Part shown: piece by piece, positions 25,533-33,870 of the stretch
How the letters are laid out: every line of letters starts with the position of its first letter
Numbering within the stretch: position 1 is the first letter of the stretch
Source of the DNA: Hydrogenophilales bacterium 28-61-23
GTDB lineage: Bacteria; Pseudomonadota; Gammaproteobacteria; Burkholderiales; Thiobacillaceae
Assembly (NCBI GenBank): GCA_002281555.1
Contig: NCGJ01000001.1
Coordinates: forward strand, 1 to 64,000
Direction of reading: 5' to 3'
DNA length: 64,000 bases
Position numbers and translations under genes: made by a program
Notes under the pieces: model-generated
Databases searched by the model: none
Seen by the model: the letters and a program-made list of their open reading frames with translations, nothing else
Told to the model about the DNA's origin: nothing

Positions 25533-26435
25533 TCAGTGCCCGCAACCGCCGCTGCCACAAGACGATGCGGCAGTGGCGCGCGCTTGGCGCGTGTAGCTTG
25601 CGCGCCAGAGCATATTCAGCCAATCCTTCCAGCCAAGCTTTGGGCGCCGCTGGAATATGTCGCCGCGGCTTTCATGCAGTTGGAACAGGATGCGTTCGCC
25701 GCCAAGAATGATCAGGCGCATTTCGAATCCGGCGCGGCCGTGCAATGCGCGCCCCAGAGGCGCGCCGGCTTGCAACATGCGGCGGGCGCGTTCGATCTGG
25801 CCTTTCATGAACTGTTGCCAGAGCGCGTCGCAGCGGCCTTCGGCGATCTGCCGTTCGCTGATGCCAAATTTGGCCATTTCATCCTGAGGCAGGTAAACCC
25901 GATTCTTCCGCCAGTCGACGGCCACGTCCTGGAGGAAGTTGATCAATTGCAAGGCGGAACAAATGCCATCCGACCAGGCTTGGTGTTTGGCGTCGTTGTC
26001 GCCGTAGAGTTTGAGCAGCAAACGACCGATGGGGTTGGCCGAGCGTTTGCAATAGTCCATGACCTCGCCGAAATGGGCATAGCGGGTTTTGCTGCAATCC
26101 TGCTCGAAAGCAGACAGCAAGTCGTGGAACAGTCCATAGGGCAGATCAAATTGCCGGATATGCGGTGCCAGCGCTTTGAACACGGGGTGATCGACTGATT
26201 TTTCGTCCACCTCGCCACGCTCCAATGCGTGCAGATAGCCGTGATAGGCGGCCAGTTTTGCCAGGCGGGTCTCGGCGGAGTCATCGCCTTCATCGGCGAA
26301 ATCGTCGGCGCTACGGGCAAATGCGTAGATAGCCCGGATCGGGGCGCGTAAACGGGCAGGCAGGAATATTGAGCCGACGGGAAAGTTCTCGTAGTGCCCA
26401 GGATTCATCAGCTTGTTCTGAATATCCTTGTTCAT
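25533..26435 (-). CDS. hpnC: Hydroxysqualene synthase HpnC
   Basis: HpnC turns presqualene diphosphate into hydroxysqualene. The 300-residue protein starts near MNPGHYENFPVGSIFLPARL, has the first acidic motif FARSADDFADEGDD and the second LINFLQDVAVDWRKNRVYLP, with Asp-Trp in place of the Asp-Ala seen in HpnD, as is usual for HpnC. ATG codons at 26435 and 26408 are both possible; no strong ribosome site favours either, and the longer form to 26477 is less likely. It is the first gene of the minus-strand hpnCDE operon, divergent from tRNA-Leu. Confidence 0.92.
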   Translation of the reverse strand: MNKDIQNKLMNPGHYENFPVGSIFLPARLRAPIRAIYAFARSADDFADEGDDSAETRLAKLAAYHGYLHALERGEVDEKSVDHPVFKALAPHIRQFDLPYGLFHDLLSAFEQDCSKTRYAHFGEVMDYCKRSANPIGRLLLKLYGDNDAKHQAWSDGICSALQLINFLQDVAVDWRKNRVYLPQDEMAKFGISERQIAEGRCDALWQQFMKGQIERARRMLQAGAPLGRALHGRAGFEMRLIILGGERILFQLHESRGDIFQRRPKLGWKDWLNMLWRASYTRQARATAASSCGSGGCGH

Positions 26436-26522
26436 TTCAATTAAATCAATAAGTTGCGCATGGGCGCCGAGAAACATCGGCTGGCGTGGGAGGGGGCGCG
26501 TAGTTTACACTCGCATAGTTTT

Positions 26523-26606
26523 GCGAAAGTGGCGGAATTGGTAGACGCACTGGATTTAGGTTCCAGCGCCTATGGCGTGGGGGTTCGAGTCCCCCCTTTC
26601 GCACCA
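26523..26606 (+). tRNA. tRNA-Leu (anticodon TAG)
   Basis: A complete cloverleaf of 84 bases including encoded CCA. The acceptor GCGAAAG pairs with CTTTCGC; the anticodon arm is CTGGA-TTTAGGT-TCCAG with anticodon TAG; a long variable arm (CGCCTATGGCG) marks a class II leucine tRNA; the T arm is GGGGG-TTCGAGT-CCCCC. Confidence 0.96.
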
Positions 26607-26761
26607 GCGATTTTTGGTTGCATGACTGTCAAAACTCTGAATTTGTTGTTTTTCACGCAAGCAACTACAACTTGGATCACTCCAGTCACCTTGTTTTGCG
26701 GGCGTTCAGGCTTTGGCGCAACTTGGCATGAATATTGTATTGAATACTTAAGGAAAACCTT

Positions 26762-28048
26762 ATGACTGCAACCGTGGAAACCCTTGACGGCCTGAACCGC
26801 CGCCTCACCCTTAACTTGAACCAGGCCTCCATCGAGGCTGAGGTGAGCAAGCGTCTCGCACAAGTCGGGCGCACCGTTCGCATGGATGGTTTCCGTCCTG
26901 GGAAGGCGCCCAAAAACCTGGTCGCCGCGCGTTATTCCGGTGAAATTCGAAATGAAGTGTTTGGCGATGCCCTGCAACAGCAATTCAGCGCGGCAATCCA
27001 GGCCAATAACCTGCATGTGGCGGGGTATCCGCGCTTTACTCCCGCCGAAGGCGGCGCTTTCAGCGCAACTTTTGAGGTTTTCCCGGAGATCAAGTTGGGC
27101 GATTTGTCTCAGATTAAGCTGACACGCCCAGTCGTGGATGTCTCCGATGCCGATGTCGACCGTACTCTGGATGTGCTGCGCAAGCAGCGCGTTCAATTCC
27201 ACGCCGTGGAGCGCGAGGCGAAAACGGGCGACCGCATCCATATCGACTATGTGGGCCAGATCGATGGAGTTGCGTTCCCGGGCGGTGAAGCCAAGGATTT
27301 TCCGGTAGTTCTGGGTGAAGGCCGCACGCTGAAAGAATTCGAGGGCAGCTTGAGCGGCATGAAAACCGGTGAGAGCAAAAGTTTCAATGTGACTTTCCCG
27401 GATGACTATTTCGCCAAGGAATTGGCTGGCAAAACAGCCACCTTCAACGTCACGGTGAAGTCGGTTCATGAACCGCACATCCCCGAAGTCGACGCCAAGT
27501 TTGCCCAGAGCCTGGGCATTGCCGATGGCAATGTCGAGCATCTGCGCGCCGAGATTCGCACCAATCTGTCGCGTGAAGCCAAACGTCGCGTGCAGGCCAG
27601 GGTAAAGGAACAAGTCCTCAACGGATTGCTCGACGCCACACCGATTGAAGTGCCCAGCAATTTGGTGGCAATGGAGCGTTCCGCGTTGATGGAAAAGGCG
27701 GTGACCGACCTGAAGGCGCGTGGCATGAAAGAAGCCGATATCAAGCTGAGCGAAGCAGTTTTTGAACCTCAGGCAAAACGCCGAGTCTCTTTGGGACTGC
27801 TCATGGATGCCATCGTGCTTGAGCAAAAAATTGTCGCTCCCGAAGATCAGGTGCGCGCGATGGTCGATGAGTTCGCCCAGAGCTACGAAGATCCGTCCGA
27901 GGTGGTCGGCTGGTATTACCAGGATGCTTCCCGCCTGAAAGAGGCCAAAGCGCTGGTGCTGGAAGAAAACATCGTCAACTGGTTGCTTGAACATGCACAG
28001 GTGACGGACGAAACGACAACGCTGGAAGCTTTGATGGGGAATTCTTGA
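26762..28048 (+). CDS. tig: Trigger factor
   Basis: Trigger factor is the ribosome-bound chaperone and prolyl isomerase. The 428 residues show the ribosome-docking loop near [16 protein letters not shown] (Gly-Phe-Arg-Pro-Gly-Lys), a central FKBP-type isomerase domain from about 150 to 240 ([20 protein letters not shown], in range) and the long C-terminal chaperone arms. It heads the tig-clpP-clpX-lon proteostasis block, and its stop overlaps the clpP ATG by one base. About 155 bases separate it from tRNA-Leu; no clear promoter was recognised. Confidence 0.97.
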   Translation: MTATVETLDGLNRRLTLNLNQASIEAEVSKRLAQVGRTVRMDGFRPGKAPKNLVAARYSGEIRNEVFGDALQQQFSAAIQANNLHVAGYPRFTPAEGGAFSATFEVFPEIKLGDLSQIKLTRPVVDVSDADVDRTLDVLRKQRVQFHAVEREAKTGDRIHIDYVGQIDGVAFPGGEAKDFPVVLGEGRTLKEFEGSLSGMKTGESKSFNVTFPDDYFAKELAGKTATFNVTVKSVHEPHIPEVDAKFAQSLGIADGNVEHLRAEIRTNLSREAKRRVQARVKEQVLNGLLDATPIEVPSNLVAMERSALMEKAVTDLKARGMKEADIKLSEAVFEPQAKRRVSLGLLMDAIVLEQKIVAPEDQVRAMVDEFAQSYEDPSEVVGWYYQDASRLKEAKALVLEENIVNWLLEHAQVTDETTTLEALMGNS

Positions 28049-28671
28049 TGAATAACTGGACACAGGAACCTTCCGGCCTGGGGCATCTCCCCATGGTCAT
28101 TGAGCAGAGCGGTCGAGGCGAACGTGCTTACGACATCTATTCCCGCCTGCTCAAGGAACGCGTGGTTTTCATGGTCGGCCCGGTCAACGACATGACCGCC
28201 AACGTGGTAGTTGCGCAGTTGCTGTTCCTGGAATCGGAAAACCCGGACAAGGACATTTACCTGTACATCAACTCGCCTGGCGGTTCCATTACGTCCGGCA
28301 TGGCGATCTACGACACCATGCGCTTCATCAAACCCGATGTATCGACGTTGTGCATCGGCCAAGCTGCCAGCATGGGCGCGTTTCTGCTGTCCGCCGGTGC
28401 CAAAGGCAAGCGCTTCGTATTGCCGAATTCCCGAGTCATGATTCACCAGCCGCTCGGTGGTTTTCAGGGCCAGGCAACGGACATCGAAATTCACGCCAGG
28501 GAAATCCTGTACCTGAAGGAAAAGCTCAATGGACTGCTGGCTGAACATACCGGTCAGCCTATCGAAACCATTGAACGCGATACTGATCGCGACAACTTTA
28601 TGAGCGCTGAAACCGCCGTTGCTTACGGTTTGGCGGACAAGGTGCTGGCAAACCGCAACGACCCCGCGTAA
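28048..28671 (+). CDS. clpP: ATP-dependent Clp protease proteolytic subunit
   Basis: ClpP forms the 14-subunit serine protease chamber served by ClpX. The 207-residue protein has the catalytic Ser108 in [11 protein letters not shown] and His133 in [10 protein letters not shown], with the Asp further on near [10 protein letters not shown]. The ATG at 28048 shares its first base with the tig stop. A TTG one codon upstream is possible but less likely. Confidence 0.98.
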   Translation: MNNWTQEPSGLGHLPMVIEQSGRGERAYDIYSRLLKERVVFMVGPVNDMTANVVVAQLLFLESENPDKDIYLYINSPGGSITSGMAIYDTMRFIKPDVSTLCIGQAASMGAFLLSAGAKGKRFVLPNSRVMIHQPLGGFQGQATDIEIHAREILYLKEKLNGLLAEHTGQPIETIERDTDRDNFMSAETAVAYGLADKVLANRNDPA

Positions 28672-28722
28672 ACTTGACTTAAATTATCGGGTATTTGTAA
28701 CAAACCACGCACGGAGCGCAAC

Positions 28723-29985
28723 ATGGTCGAGAAATCAGGCGACGAAAAACTTCTTTATTGCTCCTTCTGCGGCAAAAGCCAACATGAAGTGCGCAAGCTT
28801 ATTGCCGGGCCTAGCGTCTTTATTTGCGATGAGTGCGTCGATCTCTGTCTGGACATCATTCGTGAAGATGTCGGCAAGGAAGTCGATAAAGAAAATAGTG
28901 ACCGTCTGCCCACGCCACAGGAAATCAGCGCGGTGCTGGACCAATATGTGATTGGCCAGAGCACCGCCAAGAAGGCCTTGGCGGTCGCGGTATACAACCA
29001 CTACAAGCGCTTGCGTCAACCTGGCGGCAGCAAGGATGACGAAGTCGAACTGGCCAAGAGCAATATCCTGTTGATCGGCCCGACCGGCTCCGGCAAGACG
29101 TTGCTGGCGCAAACGCTGGCGCGCCAGCTCAATGTGCCGTTCGTGATTTCCGACGCCACCACGTTGACCGAAGCCGGTTATGTCGGCGAAGACGTCGAAA
29201 ACATCATCCAGAAGCTGTTGCAGAAGTGTGATTACGATGTCGAAAAAGCCAAGAACGGCATTGTTTACATCGATGAAATCGACAAAATTTCGCGCCGTTC
29301 AGAAAATCCATCCATTACACGCGATGTTTCGGGTGAGGGCGTGCAGCAGGCACTACTGAAGCTGATCGAGGGCACGGTCGCGTCAATTCCGCCGCAGGGT
29401 GGGCGCAAGCACCCGAACCAGGAATACATCCAGGTCGATACCACCAACATTCTGTTCATTGTCGGCGGCGCGTTCAGCGGTCTTGAGCGGGTGATTCGCG
29501 AGCGTACCGAGAAGTCCGGCATTGGCTTCGGCGCTGAAGTTCAGAGCAAGGACAACCGCAAGGATATCGGCGAAGTGTTCCGCATGGTCGAACCGGAAGA
29601 TCTGATCAAATTCGGTCTGATTCCAGAATTTGTCGGCCGTCTGCCGGTGATCGCAACCCTGGAAGAACTCGACGTGGCCGCTTTGAAGCAGATTCTGACG
29701 GTGCCCAAGAACGCCCTCACACGGCAGTTTGAAAAGCTGTTCAAGATGGAAGGCGTGGAACTGGAGTTTCGAGAGGAAGCGCTCACCGCCATCGCCAATC
29801 GCGCCATCAAGCGCAAGACTGGTGCGCGTGGTTTGCGTTCGATCATCGAACATTCCTTGTTGGACATCATGTTCGATCTGCCAGGCATGAAAGACGTGTC
29901 CAAAGTCGTCGTCGACGAGAAAACCGTGGTTGGCGAGGGCAAACCATTGCTGATTTACGCCGAACAAGCCAAGGCCGCGGGTTAA
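28723..29985 (+). CDS. clpX: ATP-dependent Clp protease ATPase subunit ClpX
   Basis: ClpX unfolds substrates and passes them to ClpP. The 420-residue AAA+ protein has the N-terminal zinc domain with Cys13, Cys16, Cys35 and Cys38, Walker [15 protein letters not shown], Walker [11 protein letters not shown], the pore loop GYVGEDVE, and the IGF-type ClpP-docking loop (SGIGFGAE). A 51-base gap after clpP contains a TTGACT box at 28675 that might be a weak promoter. Confidence 0.98.
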   Translation: MVEKSGDEKLLYCSFCGKSQHEVRKLIAGPSVFICDECVDLCLDIIREDVGKEVDKENSDRLPTPQEISAVLDQYVIGQSTAKKALAVAVYNHYKRLRQPGGSKDDEVELAKSNILLIGPTGSGKTLLAQTLARQLNVPFVISDATTLTEAGYVGEDVENIIQKLLQKCDYDVEKAKNGIVYIDEIDKISRRSENPSITRDVSGEGVQQALLKLIEGTVASIPPQGGRKHPNQEYIQVDTTNILFIVGGAFSGLERVIRERTEKSGIGFGAEVQSKDNRKDIGEVFRMVEPEDLIKFGLIPEFVGRLPVIATLEELDVAALKQILTVPKNALTRQFEKLFKMEGVELEFREEALTAIANRAIKRKTGARGLRSIIEHSLLDIMFDLPGMKDVSKVVVDEKTVVGEGKPLLIYAEQAKAAG

Positions 29986-30006
29986 AGCCTGGTTTCAAAT
30001 GCACCC

Positions 30007-30033
30007 CCGCCGGGTTGAAATTCTTCCCGGCGG
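30007..30033 (+). terminator. Hairpin between clpX and lon
   Basis: CCGCCGGG (30007-30014) and CCCGGCGG (30026-30033) form a perfect 8-bp stem with an 11-base loop, 22 bases after the clpX stop. There is no T-run, so it may attenuate rather than fully stop read-through into lon. Confidence 0.45.
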
Positions 30034-30081
30034 TCTCATGTAGCTCAAACTGCATAGGCGGCAAGACCGCCGGAGAACATC

Positions 30082-32496
30082 ATGAGCCAAAGCGCCCAAT
30101 TCACTGACCCCGTTACCCTGCCCTTATTGCCATTGCGCGATGTGGTCGTGTTCCCGCACATGGTGATCCCGCTGTTCGTGGGCCGTCCCAAGTCGATCAA
30201 GGCTTTGGAACTTGCCATGGAGACGGGCAAACATATCTTGCTGGTAGCGCAGAAATCCGCGGCCAAGGACGAACCCAGCTTCGACGATCTTTACGAAGTG
30301 GGTGCCATCGCCAGCATCCTGCAAATGCTCAAGCTGCCGGATGGCACCGTGAAAGTGCTGGTTGAAGGCAATTTGCGTGTTGCGATTCAGGAATTCATCG
30401 ACGCCGACAGCCACTTCATGGCGCGTGGCGAACAACTGCCGGAAACCGGCAACGAAGATCCAGAAATCGAGGCGATGCGGCGTGCATTGCTGGCGCAGTT
30501 CGATAATTACGTCAAACTCAATAAAAAAATTCCACCGGAAATTCTCGCCTCACTGGCTGGAATCGACGACGCGGGCCGCCTCACCGATACCATCGCGGCC
30601 CACCTGCCGCTGAAGCTGGAACAGAAGCAGGCCATTCTGGAAATGACCGATCTGAAAGCCCGTTTAGACCATCTCATGGGCTTCATGGAAACCGAGATCG
30701 ATATTCTGCAGGTAGAAAAGCGCATCCGCGGCCGCGTCAAGCGCCAGATGGAAAAGAGCCAGCGCGAGTACTACCTGAACGAACAGGTCAAAGCGATCCA
30801 GAAGGAACTCGGCGATGTCGATGAGGCTGGCGATGTCGAGGAACTCGACAAGCGCATCAAGGCCGCGCGCATGTCCAAGGAAGCGGCTAAAAAAGCCGAA
30901 TCCGAGCTGAAGAAACTGAAGATGATGTCGCCCATGTCGGCCGAAGCCACCGTGGTGCGTACTTACATCGAGACCTTGATCAACCTGCCCTGGTACAAGA
31001 AAACCAAAATCAGCAAGGACTTGCAGCGGGCACAGGAAATTCTCGATGAAGACCACTACGGCCTGGAAAAGGTCAAGGAACGCATCGTCGAATACCTCGC
31101 CGTGCAGGAACGCGTGGGCAAGCTCAAGGCGCCCATCCTTTGCCTGGTCGGGCCGCCAGGCGTCGGCAAGACCTCCCTTGGCCAGTCCATTGCACGCGCC
31201 ACCAACCGCAAGTACGTGCGCATGGCCCTGGGCGGCGTGCGCGACGAAGCCGAGATACGCGGCCATCGTCGTACCTACATCGGCTCCATGCCGGGCAAGA
31301 TCCTGCAAAGCCTGACCAAGGCGACAGTGCGCAACCCCTTCTTCCTGCTGGACGAAGTGGACAAGCTCGGCCAGGATTTCCGCGGCGATCCGTCATCCGC
31401 TTTGCTGGAAGTGCTCGACCCCGAGCAGAACCATACCTTTCAGGATCATTATGTCGAGGTCGATTACGACCTCTCCGACGTGATGTTCGTCGCCACCGCC
31501 AACTCCCTCAATATCCCGGCGCCGTTGCTGGATCGTATGGAGGTGATTCGTCTGTCCGGCTACACCGAAGACGAAAAGGTCAATATTGCCCAGCGTTATC
31601 TGTTGCCCAAGCAGATGAAGAACAACGGCCTGAAAGAGACCGATCTCAACGTCAGCGAAGCCGCCTTACGCGATATCGTGCGTTATTACACACGTGAATC
31701 CGGTGTGCGCAGCATGGAACGGGAAGTCTCCAAGATCTGCCGAAAAGCCGTTACCGCTCAAGCGCTGAAGAAGGCCAAGGGCAAAATCAGCGTAACGCCG
31801 CGCAATCTGGAGAAGTATCTCGGCGTTCAGCGCTACACCTACGGTATGGCCGAGAAAAACAATCAGGTCGGGCAAATTACCGGGTTGGCCTGGACCGAGG
31901 TTGGCGGTGAGTTGCTGACTATCGAAGCCTCGCTGATGCCTGGCAAAGGCCTGATTACACGCACCGGCCAACTCGGCGATGTAATGAAAGAGTCGATTGA
32001 AGCCGCGCGTACAGTGATGCGCAGCCGTGCGAAATCGTTAGGAATCAATGTCGAGATGTTCGAAAAAAACGACATGCACATACATATGCCGGAAGGTGCC
32101 ACACCGAAGGATGGTCCTTCCGCGGGCGCCGCCATCACCACCGCGATGGTCTCGGTATTCACGGGTATTCCGGTTCGCTGCGATGTCGCAATGACCGGAG
32201 AAATAACATTACGTGGTGAAGTCCTGCCCATCGGCGGTCTCAAGGAAAAGCTTTTGGCTGCGCACCGAGGCGGCATCAAGAAGGTTTTGATTCCGGAAGG
32301 CAACGTCAAAGACCTCACCGAAATCCCGGACAACATTAAAAATCGTTTGGAGATTCGGCCAGTCAAATGGATCGAGCAGGTGCTCGCGGAGACACTGGAA
32401 CGTCTACCCGTTCCACTTGCTGAGGATGTGGTAGCAGAAACGACTGCCCCCATTCAGCCTGCTCCAAGTGACCCGACTGTGGTCATCAAGCATTGA
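30082..32496 (+). CDS. lon: ATP-dependent protease Lon
   Basis: The 804-residue protein is a LonA protease: an N-terminal substrate-binding LAN domain (LPLLPLRDVVVFPHMVIPL), a coiled-coil region, an AAA+ module with Walker A VGPPGVGKTSLG and Walker B NPFFLLDEVDK, and a C-terminal Ser-Lys protease with the Ser in KDGPSAGAAI and the Lys about 43 residues later in GLKEKLLAAHRGG. It degrades misfolded and regulatory proteins. In many betaproteobacteria hupB follows lon; here tRNA-Val and an islet follow instead. Confidence 0.98.
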   Translation: MSQSAQFTDPVTLPLLPLRDVVVFPHMVIPLFVGRPKSIKALELAMETGKHILLVAQKSAAKDEPSFDDLYEVGAIASILQMLKLPDGTVKVLVEGNLRVAIQEFIDADSHFMARGEQLPETGNEDPEIEAMRRALLAQFDNYVKLNKKIPPEILASLAGIDDAGRLTDTIAAHLPLKLEQKQAILEMTDLKARLDHLMGFMETEIDILQVEKRIRGRVKRQMEKSQREYYLNEQVKAIQKELGDVDEAGDVEELDKRIKAARMSKEAAKKAESELKKLKMMSPMSAEATVVRTYIETLINLPWYKKTKISKDLQRAQEILDEDHYGLEKVKERIVEYLAVQERVGKLKAPILCLVGPPGVGKTSLGQSIARATNRKYVRMALGGVRDEAEIRGHRRTYIGSMPGKILQSLTKATVRNPFFLLDEVDKLGQDFRGDPSSALLEVLDPEQNHTFQDHYVEVDYDLSDVMFVATANSLNIPAPLLDRMEVIRLSGYTEDEKVNIAQRYLLPKQMKNNGLKETDLNVSEAALRDIVRYYTRESGVRSMEREVSKICRKAVTAQALKKAKGKISVTPRNLEKYLGVQRYTYGMAEKNNQVGQITGLAWTEVGGELLTIEASLMPGKGLITRTGQLGDVMKESIEAARTVMRSRAKSLGINVEMFEKNDMHIHMPEGATPKDGPSAGAAITTAMVSVFTGIPVRCDVAMTGEITLRGEVLPIGGLKEKLLAAHRGGIKKVLIPEGNVKDLTEIPDNIKNRLEIRPVKWIEQVLAETLERLPVPLAEDVVAETTAPIQPAPSDPTVVIKH

Positions 32497-32535
32497 CGTG
32501 GTGATATAAAACCTTCATATTTCCGCCGTGAATGC

Positions 32536-32611
32536 GGGTGCTTAGCTCAGTTGGTAGAGCGTCTGCCTTACACGCAGAATGTCAGCGGTTCGAGCCCGTT
32601 AGCACCCACCA
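32536..32611 (+). tRNA. tRNA-Val (anticodon TAC)
   Basis: A 76-base cloverleaf with encoded CCA. Acceptor GGGTGCT pairs with AGCACCC, the D arm is standard, the anticodon arm CTGCC-TTACACG-CAGAA region carries TAC, and the T arm is GCGG-TTCGAGC-CCGT. It lies 39 bases after lon and next to phage-derived debris, so it may have served as an integration site. Confidence 0.95.
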
Positions 32612-32877
32612 AACAGCAGTTTTAAGAAGTCCAAGGAAGTCCAAGAAACCCGCCTAAGTGCGGGTTTTTTATTGGATTTTTGTCCGGCAAGGGCGTTACT
32701 CGCCAAGCGCCGTTTGCGCTCGTTCAGCGCGTTCAAAATGTCATCATTGGTCAGCAAGCGGCTGGCTTGCATGTGTGCAGAGCATTTGCTGTAACCCGCT
32801 TGGATCGCGGCGGCTGTCGCGCTGCCTGAAAGAGAAAACTCTTCCACGAATCGTGCCTGCCGCGCCATCAGCATCAC
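32599..32877 (-). pseudogene. Truncated phage terminase small subunit
   Basis: The first 55 or so residues of this minus-strand frame (MARQARFVEEFSLSG, AAIQAGYSKCSAHMQASRLL, DDILNALNERKR) match the N-terminal DNA-binding domain of phage terminase small subunits. The similarity ends near 32700; the remaining codons run through the tRNA-Val terminator and into the tRNA itself, so the C-terminal oligomerisation and large-subunit-contact parts are gone. It is a remnant of a prophage at tRNA-Val, cut by a deletion. The start overlaps the end of the VapC-like gene by four bases, perhaps by chance. Confidence 0.7.
32646..32672 (+). terminator. Terminator of tRNA-Val
   Basis: AACCCGC (32647-32653) pairs with GCGGGTT (32660-32666) and runs into six T. 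This is a strong intrinsic terminator 35 bases after the tRNA. Confidence 0.85.
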
Positions 32878-33284
32878 GCCACCAACCAGACATTCAACCC
32901 GGCAACACGCTGAAACGCGGCATCGCCGGTAAAGAACAGATGCTCAGCCCCCAACTGCAAACATGAAGCCGCCTGCAAGGCATCCGGCGTGCGCAGGCCA
33001 TGCCGGGCGCGAATGACGGTGGCCAACTCCACCACGTCTCGCGTCAATTCCACCCAGATCAGGTCAGGCCGCGCGAAGAAAGCATCAAAAGCCGCCAGGG
33101 TTGCATGGTCATCCAGCCGCATCGGGCGAATTCGGCATTCCAGCCACGACAAGCGGCTGACTGCGGCCCCCAAATCCGGATAGACCTGAACCGCCTCGGC
33201 CAGGGCGGCATTCACCCGGCTGGCGAACGGGGCCGCGCCTTCAATGCGGTAGATCAACGCATTGGCGTCAAAGAAGGCAATCAA
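32874..33284 (-). CDS. VapC-type PIN-domain toxin
   Basis: A 136-residue PIN-domain ribonuclease. The first acidic residue is in AFFDANALIYRIEG, the central Glu in LSWLECRI, and the last Asp residues in RTPDALQAASCLQLGAEHLFFTGDAAF (pieces: TPDALQAASCLQ, FFTGDAAF). Such toxins cleave tRNA or rRNA unless held by the antitoxin. The likely start is TTG at 33284, which overlaps the antitoxin stop (33281) and is preceded by GGGGCG; the frame continues upstream without homology. The pair sits in the islet behind tRNA-Val and may stabilise it. Confidence 0.87.
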   Translation of the reverse strand: MIAFFDANALIYRIEGAAPFASRVNAALAEAVQVYPDLGAAVSRLSWLECRIRPMRLDDHATLAAFDAFFARPDLIWVELTRDVVELATVIRARHGLRTPDALQAASCLQLGAEHLFFTGDAAFQRVAGLNVWLVA

Positions 33285-33562
33285 GCATCGCCCCAGGCAT
33301 CGCGTTCCGCCTGAACGTCGGCGTCGATCTCGGCCTTGCTGCGTGTGCCTGCGGCGGGCTGGCTCAGCAGCCACTGCACCGCGCTTACGCCTGACGGTGT
33401 GGTCACTCGCATCTGCAGCAGACGCTGATACTCCTCCTCGGATAGCACGACAGCGGCGGGGCGATTGCGCTTGAGAATATGCAGCGGGCCGCGCGACAAG
33501 CCATCTTCAATGGCGGCCATGCCACGGCGTTTGATTTCAGAGGTGGTAACAGTATTGTTCAT
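33281..33562 (-). CDS. Phd/YefM-type antitoxin of the VapC-like toxin
   Basis: This 93-residue protein has the N-terminal Phd/YefM DNA-binding fold (VTTSEIKRRGMAAIEDGL, then HILKRNRPAAVVLSEEEYQRLL in part) and a flexible acidic C-terminal tail that would wrap the toxin. The ATG at 33562 is preferred over one nine bases upstream. Its stop overlaps the toxin start, the classical antitoxin-first order. The upstream region is rich in GTAC repeats that fit autoregulation. Confidence 0.85.
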   Translation of the reverse strand: MNNTVTTSEIKRRGMAAIEDGLSRGPLHILKRNRPAAVVLSEEEYQRLLQMRVTTPSGVSAVQWLLSQPAAGTRSKAEIDADVQAERDAWGDA

Positions 33563-33573
33563 GGCACACATTC

Positions 33574-33635
33574 GGTACTGATAATGGCGAATTGTACCAA
33601 TATAAGTACTGTTATCAATTATTTAGGTACTGTAC
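33574..33635 (-). promoter_or_regulatory. Operator-like repeats upstream of the toxin-antitoxin pair
   Basis: Four GTAC-centred elements follow one another: GGTACTGATAA at 33574, TTGTACC at 33592, AGTACTGTTATC at 33605, and GGTACTGTAC at 33626. The regular arrays of about 11-21 bases suggest binding of several antitoxin dimers. The spacing to the antitoxin start is 12 bases. Confidence 0.5.
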
Positions 33636-33870
33636 ACCCTGAAGCGCTTGGGATTGGGGCCTATAGCGGCTTTACTTTGGCGGCATCCAAAATTTCCGTG
33701 CTGTGGTTTTTTATTGTTTTTTTCCGGTAATGGCTCGCGTCGGTCCAACAGCGTCCACCCCGCTGTATGGGTAAGCCCAGTCTTCCTTGCCTTGGTGACG
33801 TCCATCTTATGCCACTCCTGGAAGACTATATTTCGAGGGAAACTCAACACGAATCCAATGCGTTCCTGAT
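33636..33870. other. Stretch without a recognisable gene
   Basis: Short frames on both strands (up to 75 codons) show no family resemblance, signal peptide or ribosome site. The composition is less G+C-rich than the synthase gene that follows. It is probably the boundary of the tRNA-Val islet. Confidence 0.5.

Noticed and set aside
32599-32700. C-terminal third of the terminase-like frame as coding sequence
   Set aside because: It reads through the tRNA-Val terminator and the tRNA itself, so it is an accidental extension.
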